This document shows, piece after piece, positions 10,671 through 21,477 of a stretch of DNA of 64,000 nt. The DNA is from Sycobia sp. Sy_11. Lineage: Eukaryota > Arthropoda > Insecta > Hymenoptera > Epichrysomallidae. Where the stretch lies: assembly GCA_018907035.1 (NCBI GenBank), contig JACCIC010000124.1:752501-816500 (forward strand), written 5' to 3'. Numbering within the stretch: the first letter of the stretch is position 1; the number at the start of each line of letters is the position of its first letter. Position numbers and translations under genes: made by a program. The notes below the pieces were generated by a model. The model searched no databases, was not told the DNA's origin, and saw only the letters and a program-made list of their open reading frames with translations.

Positions 10671-11578
10671 TAGGTTGTTAAAAATATTCCTTCAACCTCT
10701 TTGTCTTATGAATTTTGCAGCTATATACAAAGCGCTAAAGAGCTCGTATCTAGCAATACTATACAGCATTTGAAAGGTCTTAACGTACATCTTGAAAGGT
10801 ATAAAACGTATAAAAGGTATAATAACGTACAAAACGTCGCTATGCTTGATTAGTTTGGATATTGCGTGCAAAGTTATAGACGTGTAAACATGGAGTTCAT
10901 TAACACCGAGTTCACTAACACCGAATTCACTAACACCGGGCTATTTTAAAGTTTTCCTTTGTCAAAGGCAAATCCGCTAAAGAAACGTTCCATGCGATCA
11001 ATGGTGTTTTAGGGAATGGCACACTATTACTTCAAACCGCAGAGGAATGGTTTCGACGATTCAGAGCCGGTGAAAATGATACCATGGATAAGTCAGCCGG
11101 CGGAAGACCAGTGACGACGAATACCGTTCAAATCATGGAATTTATCGAGTTAGACCGTCATGTGTCATCTCGTAACATCGCCCAGGAGATGAGAGTTAGT
11201 CGCCCAATCATTTTAAACCATGTGCAGAAGGCTGGATATAAAAAAAGATTGATTGATATTTCGGTGCCGCATGATTTGACTCAAAAAACCTGGACCGAAA
11301 CAATGCCTGTGATGTGCTGCTGAAACGAAACGAACTCGGCTCATTTTTGAAGAGAATGGTAACTGACGACAAAAAATGGATCACATAGGACAATATTAAC
11401 AGAAAACGGTCGTGGTCCAAGGCCGATGGACCGTCCCAAACAGTGGACAAGTCGGGATGGACGGACAGGAAGGTTTTGCTGTGTGTTTGGTGCGGTTGGA
11501 GGGGAATCATCCACTATAAGTTGCTCCCATATGGCCAGACGCTTAATTCTAACATCTACTGTGAACAACTGAACTGTA
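10671..11578 (+). mobile_element. mariner (cecropia-like), 3'-truncated second copy
   Basis: Same family as the element at 1818-3115: the 5' end reads TAGGTTGTTAAAAATATTCC and the UTR carries TTTGTCTTATGAATTT. The transposase starts at the ATG 10890-10892. Readable segments are DKSAGGRPVTTNT (11084 on), RNIAQEMRVS, VPHDLTQK, and MVTDDKKWIT with the first aspartate. A TAG follows in the WIT-x-DN segment at 11387-11389. The copy ends abruptly near 11578, before the second catalytic residue, where BEL/Pao-like sequence starts. A 15-bp unit is repeated three times just after the start codon. Inactive. Confidence 0.86.
10893..10937 (+). repeat. 15-bp triplication at the start of a transposase
   Basis: GAGTTCATTAACACC, GAGTTCACTAACACC and GAATTCACTAACACC lie head to tail, encoding three EF-NT repeats directly after the start codon. 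The sister copy (2929 downwards) has one unit, so this is a local expansion. Confidence 0.85.
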
Positions 11579-12409
11579 ACTTCGTTATTTGTCTGCGTGT
11601 CTGTTTACATCCGCGCCATTCGCGGTAAACAAAGCGTTCATTCAATCTCTAACGCGGGTTGGCCTAGACTAGGTGTCATACTACATGGGGATCAGTCGGA
11701 TAAAGTGATCGTGAATAAAGATAAAGTGGGAACGTAACCTTAAATCGATGCCTTTTTCCTGACGATTTTATACGTTTATACACAAATACTCATCGATAAT
11801 TGAAATTTAGATTCGGGACACTCTCGGGCGGGATCGCCAAACAAACGATCCGGCGATATATTGACGCGCACCTCGAAGACCAGGCGATACGACTCGGGTC
11901 GGCGCGCGCCAGTCATGGGCACTGGAGACTCGTGCGGTTATTGCAGTCAAGGCCATCGCATTTATCAATGTGCAAGTTTTATAAGAAATGCAGTAAATTC
12001 CATCACACGCTTTTACATAACGAAATACGAACCGGTACCTCATCAACATCCAATAGCAGCGTTAAAGGTGAGGGCATCAACACGGTCACCACATTATGAC
12101 TATCTTTGAACATACTACACAGCCGTGCTTGCGGTTCGCTCGGATTTCATGATGAGTGTTATCTTTTTAGTACGCGCTGCCAACGGCACGCTGATTAGGG
12201 CTTACGTACTGCTCAACACTTGCGCCACTACACAATTCTTCTCATCGGATTTAGTCAAACGTCTGAAGCTTTCGATAACACCATGTTCTCTACCAATCAG
12301 CGCTGTTAATAATACGTACACTGTGGCAAAGGGAAAAACCAGGAAAAAACTGGCAGAGATAGCGAGAAACTTTCTGTGCCATCCTTTGCATAACCAAAAA
12401 AAAGAATAG
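11579..12409 (+). mobile_element. BEL/Pao retroelement fragment (LTR-like end, gag tail, protease)
   Basis: A scrap of a BEL/Pao LTR retrotransposon. From 11579 to about 11790 the sequence looks like an LTR with a polyadenylation signal (AATAAAG at 11714). After 11800 come gag and protease traces. A zinc knuckle CGYCSQGHRIYQC (CX2CX4HX4C) near 11932 is followed in another frame by CSKFHHTLLH, the pair of motifs typical of BEL gag C-termini. At 12125-12409 a protease-like frame reads YVLLNTCATTQFFSSDLVKRL; the family's LLDTGA active site is changed, with N in place of the catalytic D. No RT follows. Internally deleted and dead. Confidence 0.75.
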
Positions 12410-12784
12410 CCGTGTTTTTTCTTTTGTCGATTACCATTGTTAACAAATTATTTAAACAAATAACCCGAAATGTCGTAATTTTGCAAAACTGAATGCGAAT
12501 ATCGATTTTATGAACAAAAACACCACAAAAACCTATGTAACATAATTTTGTCAGAATTCAATTTTTTAGTGTAAAATAAGGCCTTACCAAATATCATGCA
12601 AACCTGGCAGAGATATTGGTATGAGATATATAGCTAAGACACAGTTAATTCGTTTCAAGGGTTTTCTATGTTGTAAGGCTTTCCCCAGGGCCAATAAAGG
12701 GAATTTCCAAATTGCCCAAAATTATGTGTTTTTATTTCAAACCCTTTATTAGTAACTCATCCTTGTGAAACTCCTGGATTCCGG
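12410..12784. other. spacer, nothing recognised
   Basis: Moderately AT-rich sequence without reading frames or repeats I can assign. Confidence 0.45.
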
Positions 12785-12905
12785 GCGAGGAAGAGCGGAT
12801 TTTCGACGAAACATACGACTTCCACGGGAATTTGGTGTTCGAATGATAAAATAAATTCTCCATAGAAGTCGTCCCGACACACCGCAAGATCGTATTCTAA
12901 TTTGC
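12785..12905. repeat. solitary 60-bp satellite units, one forward and one inverted
   Basis: Contains CGACTTCCACGGGAATTTGG then TGTTCGAATGATAAAAT, followed directly by the reverse complement of the same motif (AATTCTCCATAGAAGTCGTC). This is the unit of the 60-bp satellite at 26925-27460, so the family is dispersed. A forward unit meeting an inverted one resembles the end of that array. Confidence 0.7.
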
Positions 12906-12934
12906 GGAGACAAACTTCGCCTTAAAAAGGTATG

Positions 12935-12937
<3 letters not shown>

Positions 12938-12980
<43 letters not shown>
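12938..12980. repeat. (TA)n microsatellite
   Basis: Pure TA array of about 43 bp beside the satellite unit. Confidence 0.9.
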
Positions 12981-12982
<2 letters not shown>

Positions 12983-14269
12983 TAGCGTGGTAAAATATAC
13001 ACGTTAAAAATGTAACGCGAAATATACCTCCGATGCGTCAAGGTCTCGGGTCTCGACGGCGGAAAGAAAACTTTTAATATAATATAATATTATGTTCAAA
13101 ATTATTGCCAAGGAATCGTGGAGCCGAGCAGCAAAGATGAAGAATGTAAACTGAATATGAACAAGACATCCGGCATGCGACGTGCCATATGTAAACATAA
13201 TATAAACAAGACATCGGGAGCTCGACTTACGAAGGACGAGAGTAAAGCAGAGAGAAGAAGATTAAGAGGTCACGTGGCGACACGGTGATCACGTACGTTG
13301 AGCACCGCTGGTACAGCGCCGCTGTGGCCGCCATACCTCTCCTGCCGTGGGTTAAACATTGCATAGAAAAAGGGGGAGTACAGCTACTGCCATCTTAATT
13401 ATATCGGCATTAATAGGTGACGTGCAGGGCGCGTAAGGTTGCTCAGGGTTTTCGTCAAGAGAATAGCGTTCACTGCTGCGTGTTTTCGAAGGTTTATTCG
13501 AAAACTATCAAATTCATAGGATACGAACTAGGTTCGTATTCCGATCAGTGCGGGAAATCGGCGCGGAACTTTGACATCAACGGCGGACTCCATAGGTGTA
13601 AAGATAGCTGTTGATAGCGGGTTTCGCGTGGTTATCCGAAGGGTTTGAGTCGGCCGTGAGGCTCTCGTCCCGTTCTTCTGAAATAGAACGCGAGTGGCTA
13701 CCGATTTATAGGTTCCCGTGCCATAAGTGACTCGATCACAGAAAGTCCGAAGGGTGCGGAAAGGAGTCAGCAGTGCAGCGGGTTCCGACTTCTCTAGGCG
13801 TAGCCGCGGGGTGACGCTCGAATTTCGGCTCAGTTATGATTCTGAGTATTATTTCTAAATAGCGGTTAGTTAATGAGTAAAGATTTAGTTCCTGAACCTT
13901 AGGACGATGAGGCGTATAGTAGGCATTATAGAAAGGCTACCACATACATAGGCTACCGTATGTAACCGCTTTTGAAAAGATCCGGTACTGTTTTTATAGA
14001 CTACCAAAGTATTACATCATTAAACTTTGTTAACTGGAGGAGAATGATATTTTTTATTTAGGCACCCTCGAACCTTTCGCATACCTTTCTAGCCAGCCGA
14101 GGCCATTCGAGCGAGTGTCGAACGGGACTCGCAAAGAAAAGGAGTTAGACTTCGACAGCGGTCTGACGCCAAGGGTACATAAGGTAAGGAATTAATCTCG
14201 TCGGCAGTTGGAAGCCACATATCGAATTTCCTGTCCGGTGTTGGCCAGACCGGATCAGTAAATAGCACT

Positions 14270-14315
<46 letters not shown>
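12981..14315. other. GC-richer unassigned block and (TA)n
   Basis: From about 13200 to 14270 the GC content is clearly higher than in the rest of the window, with many CpGs. The longest frame (13417-13614) is 65 codons and resembles nothing I know. Words such as GGTAAGG are frequent, but no exon structure can be argued. It may be LTR or leader sequence of an unknown retroelement. A (TA)n array at 14273-14315 separates it from the Gypsy LTR remnant and probably marks the break where the outer part of that LTR was lost. Confidence 0.4.
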
Positions 14316-14318
<3 letters not shown>

Positions 14319-14464
14319 AATGAACGCGGAGGGACTACACGGTGACATAAAGCATGCACGCGCCATACGACGGCGCCGGCGGCGGCGGGCGCGAACATAT
14401 ATTCGACATCAGTATATTATCGTTACTTGCCCCAAGCTGACGAAGATGCCGGCTTCCTCTTGTT

Positions 14465-14505
<41 letters not shown>

Positions 14506-14868
14506 CTGCTGACTCGCGCGGCTTGCGCAGTGTTTTCTTCCTGGCGCGTGCTGCACATGCGTCCGCTGGTGGATGAGCGGTGGCCCTCTCAGAGTTAAAA
14601 CGCCCTGGGCGTAATAGTTCGCTGCTGAACAGCCTCACTCGTGACGGGGCTAATGGCTTGGTATAGCGCCTGCGGTGCTATAATAAGTCATAACTACTCT
14701 GTCCGACGGCTGGAAAACGAAGAAGGAATTCTTATTTGGCCACTCGTGTTCGCATTGTTCCCGGCGTGCCTCACGTACTCTTTCGGTACATAATGTACTT
14801 CGTTCGCAAATACACGCGCACACTCAGTTTTTGACTATGACTACGGAATTAGCAGATTTACGGTTTCA
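14316..14868 (-). repeat. Gypsy 3' LTR remnant
   Basis: Matches 25278-25831 over its whole length in the same orientation. Shared words include AACGCCCTGGGCGT, CTACTCTGTCCGACGGCTGG and CACTCGTGTTCGCAT. It contains a private (CT)n expansion at 14466-14502. The edge towards the polypurine tract ends ACGGTTTCA, equivalent to ACGGTTACA at the other LTR. About 280 bp of the other end are missing, replaced by a TA array. Confidence 0.8.
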
Positions 14869-14886
14869 ACCTACCCATCCCAAAAC
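14869..14886 (-). promoter_or_regulatory. polypurine tract of the Gypsy element
   Basis: Read on the minus strand the sequence just before the 3' LTR is GGTTTTGGGATGGGTAGGT, a purine-rich stretch touching the LTR edge. This is the expected primer for plus-strand DNA synthesis. Confidence 0.6.
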
Positions 14887-14889
14887 CGA

Positions 14890-15428
14890 CGTGGGCTGGC
14901 GCGTTGAAGTGGCGGAGGGAAATGGTTTAGTGGTGCGTGAAGTAAAACAAAAGGAATTAGAAATGAAAACGTATTCGTCCGTTCGTGGTAAGTGATCTCT
15001 TGATCAATTAGATCTCGAATGACAACGAACAACAAAAAGGAAAATTTTTCTTATTTTAAACAAGCACGCGCTGGTGTTCACAGGAGTCGTAGATTGATAA
15101 ATTTCGTTTGCTCCTGGAGCAGCATTCCTGGGCTAGGTAAGTAGCTTTATGAGTGAGCATTGTCTGTTCATTCGCAGTGTTTTTATGATAGTCATAATGG
15201 TGTTAGTCATTGAATGGGTATGGACACGTGTGTCAGTGATCATTCTTTATCCTTGTGTTCCCGTGTAGTAATTTCGGTACATCGCTATATGTATTCTAAT
15301 TACATTTCGCGGAATTTTTATTAGTCTCACGTGGACTTTGTTAAGGGACTTCAATAGGGAACTCCTTGAGTCGCGGGATAGGGATGACTTTAAATAAAGG
15401 GGACATCGTCTGGCGATGGGGATATGGC
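14890..15428 (-). other. untranslated stretch between last ORF and polypurine tract
   Basis: About 540 bp of Gypsy internal sequence with no reading frame of note. Two good splice-donor-like words (GGTAAGTG at 14987 and AGGTAAGTA at 15135) occur here, but nothing else supports exons. Confidence 0.45.
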
Positions 15429-17340
15429 TTATTTATTGATGTAAACCGTCGTTCTCGGCATGACTATCATCATTGGTTGCGATCCCTGAGCTAGGACGCC
15501 TGTGACCTCTTTTATGGACCGCTCTATATTATGTGCGACTGACGGGTTCGCTGCAGGCTGCCCTTCTTTAGGCTCCGCCATGTCCTCTTCTGGTACGCTG
15601 TTTGTTGCATCCTGACGCGTCGTCTTCACCCTTTTTCTCGACTGCGTGCCGCTGTCACTCTTCCCCTTCCAAGACGTATCGGCAGGAGCTGTTCGCTTCG
15701 GACAGGACATACAAGTGTGTACGTCTCGGGTCGCTCTGACACACCTATAGCAAAACTTATCGTTCTGGCGGTGTGGACAGGCGGAGTAGCTCTTTTTGCC
15801 TGGTATGCTGCACAATTCTGGTAAGGGCTTTGTAGGCAAGGATGTGTGCGGCCATATGGAGGGTACAAAATTGGGGGATGGTGAGACCGTTAACTCCATG
15901 AGGCCCGGTATTGCAGTTCCTCCTGGAACTGTGTTGGTGGCGGAAGCACATTGCGTCGCCATTGGCCTATGGAGTGGGCCTTAGAAACCTGCGTCGGGCA
16001 TTGGTTCCATCGGGACCTTGAATGGATTATAACCGTTTTTTCCTTCTGCTCGGGATTGTTCTTATTGGTTTCGGGTGAGTTCGTATGGACGTGATAGGAC
16101 AGTATTGAGGTTGTTATCGGCACAGGCTCTTTCGTCATCGGGGACTTTTTCGTCACTCTTGAACTTCGTCGGTATGATGACTTTCCCCTGTATTTGCGTA
16201 TTCTGAGCACCTGATGTTTTTGGGCGGGTTTTCCACCTGCCGGTCTTCTGCGTTGCGACTAAACGAATAAAGCCGCATCGATCGCTGCGATAAAGTCGGA
16301 CTTTGTCGTCTTCAGGTACCCTTCACGTACACTATAGGCCCAACCTTCGCCTCGGGAGGTTGTTTCTTGGGGCTGTTCTTCCGATGGATTTTTGGGCCTG
16401 ACCGATAGGGGAATGTACTTATCGATCTAATCAGATGCCTGATGTATAGGAAATCTTCTGGATGTCGGTGAACTAAAATTTTCCTCCAAGACGCTTGTAG
16501 CGGTCCCGTCTTCCGGGTACTATCACTATTCGACTCATTGTTCACCACGATCGTGTCTCCTAAGTCCTCGTATACTTCCTTGAACGAATTATAGATCCAA
16601 TCCGCCTACTTCGGAATTTTTCTCGAAGGGCAGCATAGTTCCTTATACGGGGGAAAACTCACGTTTGCGGTAGGTTCTGGGTTCTGGACGTTCGCCTTCT
16701 ATTCTTTCTGATATTATCGTAGTTTTACGTCGTTGCGGACGATCGCCTTCTTTTATCTCTGATGTTATTGTGGTAGGTTTACGTCGTTCTGAATGAGCGC
16801 AAATGATGTTATTATCTGCGTTCTTGGTAGTTTTACGTCCTTCCGGACGAGCGCACGCTTGTTGTTATGTGTTTTCCGTAGTTTTACGTCTTTGAGGACG
16901 CTATCACTTTCTTCGATGGTATCGGTAGGGCTTGGGGTATGGGGACCTGATTGATTGGATTCATTGAGCGTAGGTACACTTGTATCCAGTAGCGACATCG
17001 TAAATGAAGCGTCAATAGCCGGGATAACGCTCATCAGCTTTTCTTCCTCGACGATGATGTCCTATGTTTCTTTCTCTATAGTCTCTGGGTTTGGTAGGGC
17101 TTCTATTAGGATGCGCATTTCAAAGGACGTGTCTAGCTTGGGGGTACCTAGACGCGTTTGCACTGCCAATGCAATTGCGTTCATTGGGATTAATCCCCTC
17201 CCTTCTTCGTTGTCGAAGATTTTACCAATGGGGGCAATCGCTTCCCCAGGTCTGCGAAACTCTTCGGTCGCTATTGACCTGTGTAGTCCTCTGCCTCTGC
17301 CTACGCCTCTCTGCAAGTTTAGCCTGGTTACTTGTGGCAC
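15429..17340 (-). pseudogene. long 3' coding extension of the Gypsy element, function unknown
   Basis: Coding traces run on for some 640 codons beyond the integrase. The frame from 17340 continues, interrupted by a stop near 17062 and others, to 16312; it then shifts twice to reach the last frame, 15962-15429. The first part is Arg/Gly-rich, then acidic, then contains an internal repeat (DVKLRK, DVKLPR and DVNLPQ). Next comes DWIYNSFKEVYEDLGDT. The final 177 residues contain a Cys/His cluster (CPHRQNDKFCYRC, then HTCMSCPKR) followed by a basic stretch. No signal peptide or transmembrane segment is evident, so it does not look like an envelope gene. I do not recognise the family. Confidence 0.55.
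16686..16910 (-). repeat. imperfect 51-57 bp tandem repeat in coding extension
   Basis: GTAGTTTTACGTC-like words recur at about 16719, 16772, 16827 and 16878, each followed by a GACG-containing segment. On the coding strand they produce the repeated DVKLR/DVKLP peptide. Confidence 0.75.
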
Positions 17341-18576
17341 CTATGGAAGAAGCAGGAGTGATGTTAGGAGGGTGATATCTTTTAATATCAGAAACGTGGA
17401 CCCTCGTTTCTTTCCCGCTGTTCATGTCTCTTAGTTCAAACACGACTGGAGAAACTTTTCTCATAATACGACATGGGGCCATATATTTCGGCGCTAGTTT
17501 TACCGAAAATTTGTCGGGACCCGATAATAAAACATGGTTGCGTCGACAGACTATGTCGTTAATTTCGAAATTTCATTTCATGTCGTCGGCCTTGATTGTA
17601 ATATTTGGCTTGTTTTGAGCTGGCGTTACACAGGTTTGTTCTTACCAGCTGATGAATTACTGGTAATCTTTTTATTCGGTCTAGCTAGTCTGCAGGTGTT
17701 AAAGACTTATTTGTTGAGTTTGTCCATGAGTATGTCTATACGTCGGCATTTTTCTGGGATTTCGCCCAAAATTAAGGAATGCCGGCGATGCTTAGGTATT
17801 TGCGTGTACCGAGGTGTTTACTTCAAACACAAATTCGGACAGGTGTAAGTCCCAGTCCTTGTGGTCCTGTTTAATGAAGATGGAAATCATCGTTTTTATG
17901 GTTCGATTTACCCGTTTGACGGGGTTCGCTTATGCATGGTATGGTACTACGAACTGGTGAATGATACCTAGTTCAGCCAATTTGTTTTTAAGCAAATGGT
18001 TAACAAACCCTGTGCCGTTGTCTGCGATTAAGAATTTTGATCATCCCCATTTGAAAATTACCAGTTCTTTAAGCGCCTTGGCGATCGTCTGGCCAGTGGT
18101 TTTTCTTAATAGTCTGATTTCGTTGTACTTACTAAATAAATATTTCAAAATCAACAGGTACCGATGTTGGCCTTTACTGGCCGGAAAGTGTCCCATGATG
18201 TCTGCTGTCACAGAGGTCCAAGGGTCTTCAAAATTTCTTTTGGACATTAGGCCAGCCGGTGCTCTTTGTGATACTTTATGTATTGGCACTCTGGGCAATG
18301 TTTTATGTACTTGTAAACATCCCTTCTCATTCCGGGCGAGTAGTACAGTTGGCTGGTTTTATGTACCATTTTGTCTACGCCGAAGTGTCCTGACATAGGG
18401 GTGTTGTGGCGATCGTATAACACCCTTTCTCTGTCTTTAACTGGTATTACTAGTTTCCAGCCGTCAGGGGTTTCGCTTGTAGCGTTTAAAAATGTATTTG
18501 GGTGGCGTTTATAAATTCTATCGCCTCTGACTGTCCAGTCTGGATGATTTCCTGGATGATTCTGGATTTCGCCCAT
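17222..18576 (-). pseudogene. Gypsy integrase with GPY/F-type C-terminal domain
   Basis: The integrase that would insert the cDNA copy. The zinc-binding N-terminus is at 18480-18290 (HNTPMSGH and HCPECQYIK, an HHCC module). The core begins with WTSVTADIMGHFPA at about 18220 (first catalytic D) and has the second D in IADNGTGF at 18020-18022. The conserved glutamate is replaced: the motif reads NPVKRVNRT, with lysine encoded at 17915-17917. The C-terminal part at 17500-17370 reads APCRIMRKVSPVVFELRD then HVSDIKRYHPP, the conserved tail domain of Gypsy integrases. There are several stops and frameshifts, for example near 18041 and 17940. Confidence 0.85.
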
Positions 18577-18689
18577 TTTTCGTTCTTACAGGAGTCTTTC
18601 TCTATGGTCGTAAGGGTTGCGGTAGGGGATTTCTCTGCTCGATGGGTCTTGAAAATGCATTCGCTAGGTGATGAAGCGCTCCCTTTCAG

Positions 18690-19975
18690 TGTATGATTTC
18701 CATATTATGCGCTTCTAGTGCTGTTGCCCATCTTGGTAGGTGGCCCGATGAATTTTTGAGCGAGTGCAGCCACTTGAGACTACTATGGTTTATAATGACC
18801 GTAAATTTTTCGCCTAGAAGATACCCTCTGAATTTTTCAACTGCCCACAAGACTGCTCAGCACTCCTTTTCTTTAACGGTATAGTTTGCTTCAGCCCTAG
18901 TCAGCGTCCTACTTACATAAGCAATAGGATACTCTAATTCGTCATCTTCTTGACTAAGTACTGCTCCGAGTGCGTAGTTGCTTGCGTCATTTTGTAAAAC
19001 GTATGGGCTGCTTTGCGTGGCTCGAGCTAGCACTGGCGCTTGCGTCAGCAAGATTTCCGTGCCATTTGGTGTTCTTTTTAAGTAGTCTTGTTAGTGGAAT
19101 TTTATGTCTGCTAGTGCTTGAATAAAGCGGGCATACCAACATACCATTCCTAAAAAGGCCCTCAGCTGTTTTAGATTCGTTAGCCTCGGGTAATCACTTA
19201 CCAAACCGACCTTTTCAGGATCCATGCGGAAACTATTTTCGTCTACGATGTAGGCTAAATATTTAACTTCGGGGCATCAAAACTCGGATTTATCCTTATT
19301 AATTTGAATCCCGACCTCGTGAAGCCGCGCGAGCACCGATGTTAGCACCTGAGTATGCTGCTTGAAGGTTCTAGTCGCGATTATGATGTCGTCCATGTAG
19401 ACGAATACGGTTGGCTGCCACTGTGGCCTGAATATGAGGTCCATACCTCGTTGTAAAGTAGCTGGGGCATTAGTTAGCCTCTATGGTAGGTCAGTATACT
19501 GATAAAGACACTTTTGTACAAGAAAGGCGGTAATCTCTTTGCTACGTTCATCTAAGGTGATCTGATGGTAGGCTTCACTAAGGTCTATCTTAGACAAGTA
19601 CCCTGCATCCCTTAGAATATCCAACAGAACATCCATGTAAGGCAACGGATATGCGTCCTTGCGCATAATTTGATTGACCATCCTGTAGTCGATGCAGAAT
19701 CTAATCTTGCTATCTTTCTTTGGGCCAATCACCGCGCAACTAGTCTATGGGCTTTTTGATGGTTCTATTATGCCCTCTGACAGCAACCTGTCGATTTCGT
19801 CGTGTGCTTGTTTAAGCTGCCGGTCCAGTAAGCGACGTATTGGCTGTTTAATTGGGCGATGCCCCTGGAAATCTATATGATGCTGCTGCATTCGCGCAAT
19901 TTGGAGTGTACTGCTCGGAGTTGGTATCAGGTGGTTTAGCACCTGTTCGAGCTTTTGTGCCTCATCTTGGGTCAA
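18690..19975 (-). pseudogene. Gypsy reverse transcriptase and RNase H
   Basis: Starts after a deletion that removed the protease: EAQKLEQVLNHLIP at 19960 leads directly into RT. RT landmarks are IDRLLSEGIIEPSKSP, FCIDYRMVNQ, YLSKIDLSEAYHQI (first catalytic Asp) and the active site YMDD encoded at 19388-19399, all on the minus strand. RNase H follows, with VLQNDASNYALGAVLSQ (18990) and TVKEKEC; the later VIINHSSLKWL has N for a usual D. In-frame stops occur at 19747 and in the 19270, 19090 and 18857 regions. The YMDD box survives although the frame is dead. Confidence 0.88.
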
Positions 19976-20037
19976 CGTTGCTACACCGTCGACTGCTGCT
20001 ATGGCATTGATGATCTCTTGCCTGTTCGTTTTCGACG

Positions 20038-21045
20038 TTACAAAGTGGTGGGTGATTTGGCATCGTATATGCCAGGTGGCGTTGACGAAATCATGTCATC
20101 TGTATTTTTATAATGATGTCCATGTATTATGTGGATTATGTCATATGTTAGTGCCTTAGAGACGCAGCGCGGGCAGTCTTGCGTCGTGACGACTTTTTCT
20201 CCACAATTATAGCAGTGGAAGCGTTTACTATTGGAGCATTGATCGGCCCAGTGACCCACCTGCTTGCAGGTTCAGCACGGTCTATCGTCGTCACGCCGTG
20301 GTTCGCTTCTTGCGCTCGACTTTGATTTTCGGTTGCATTCATTGGGTGTATACCACGCATGATCGTTATGTTGATGGTCTCTGCTCGGCGATGCTCGCCT
20401 ATTATTTGCCGATCTGTATGGATGGTTTTTATTAGGTGCTCGGTAATCTTGATCTGGTGTTCGTGGTCGTAAGTTCAGGTCTCGATCATCGTGGAATTGA
20501 GATGGTGTTCGATTTTGATTGTCATGGTATCGAGGCGGTATTCGATTTTGAGAGGGGCTCCGATAGGTGAAGTTACTGGAAGGATTTCGTGATTGCCTCT
20601 GTGGTGAATATTGGTTATTACAGGTAGGTGATGGGGAATAGACTCTGCTGGATGGTGTTTGTGACAGACTTCGTCGCCAACTCGTGTTTCGTTCGCTCCT
20701 CTTGGGCGAAGTGCCTTGTGAATGTGGTGCTGTCGGGCTGTAAGTCTGAAGTGAGTATTTTCGTTTGTCGTGAAAGTATGTTTCTCCGTTTGTTTGATTT
20801 ATTACTGGTGCCGATGGCTCTACTATTGTCACTTGTCTTTTTGGTACTTTGTATTCGTCGACATCGAGTGGTCCTAGTCTAGAACATCTGCTGGGTCTCT
20901 CAGACGGTGAGCACGCTACTGTACTGACCATACATGTCTCGACGGGTGGAGGTTCTTTGTATCGGTGTTTCAAATCTTTCTTTAGTTCGAGGTGCTGACC
21001 AAGTAATTGCAGTTCATCTGTCGCTGCGATTTATTCTGTCGATGT
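20038..21045 (-). pseudogene. Gypsy gag C-terminal part with zinc knuckles
   Basis: Coding begins by 21045 with a short helical stretch (DELQLLGQHLELKKDLKHRY). It continues through a 200-residue Ser/Arg/Pro-rich linker rich in SPS, NRTPS and RR words. It ends in two zinc knuckles: the first is C-x2-C-x4-H-x4-C near 20230-20275 but has a TGA in place of its aromatic residue, and the second (CYNCGEKVVTTQDC) has V where histidine is expected. The capsid domain that should precede it is absent. Nucleic-acid binding was presumably the role. Confidence 0.75.
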
Positions 21046-21477
21046 ATTCGGATGAAGGTTTCTATAAATCTAGTTTCTATAAGAAGAAAATTTTGAAATT
21101 CGGTTAAAGGTTGAGAAAAAAAATTTTTTTAAATCTGATTTGAATTTCGAAAAACGTTTTATATTTACCTTTAATATTCAAAAGAAAAAGTTCAATATCA
21201 GGTTTTGTAGTTTTTCAAAATTTACATTTTAATTTTTTTTCGTGAGGAAACTTAAAGTCGAAGTTAATTTTACTTAATGTTTTGGTTTAATGTAAAAAAA
21301 TTTGTATTTAATATGATTGTTATAAAATACAATAAAATTAAAATTTAGTATGTTTCCTGCTAGTCCTGTGTAAAATTTTTCTAATTATTCATTTATTTAT
21401 TGTTTATTTAGAATTTCATTGTTTATCTACTTCCATATTATTTATTTAGGTTTCTGATGATTGTTTGTTTTCTATTA
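21046..21477. other. AT-rich insertion or decayed Gypsy 5' region
   Basis: Abrupt change to AT-rich sequence where the gag capsid should be. No reading frame. Together with 22661-24680 it separates gag from the Gypsy leader. Confidence 0.5.

Noticed and set aside
14335..14638. Overlapping minus-strand frames rich in Arg-Glu.
   Set aside because: Translations of the (CT)n tract inside the LTR remnant.
14837..14995. A 52-codon frame starting ATGACTACGGAATTAGC and ending at a perfect GGTAAGTG donor, looking like a first exon.
   Set aside because: It starts inside the Gypsy LTR and crosses the LTR edge and polypurine tract; the other LTR copy has ATA in place of the ATG. Chance frame.
20628..20882. 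84-codon hydrophobic plus-strand frame resembling a membrane protein.
   Set aside because: Antisense of the Gypsy gag linker.
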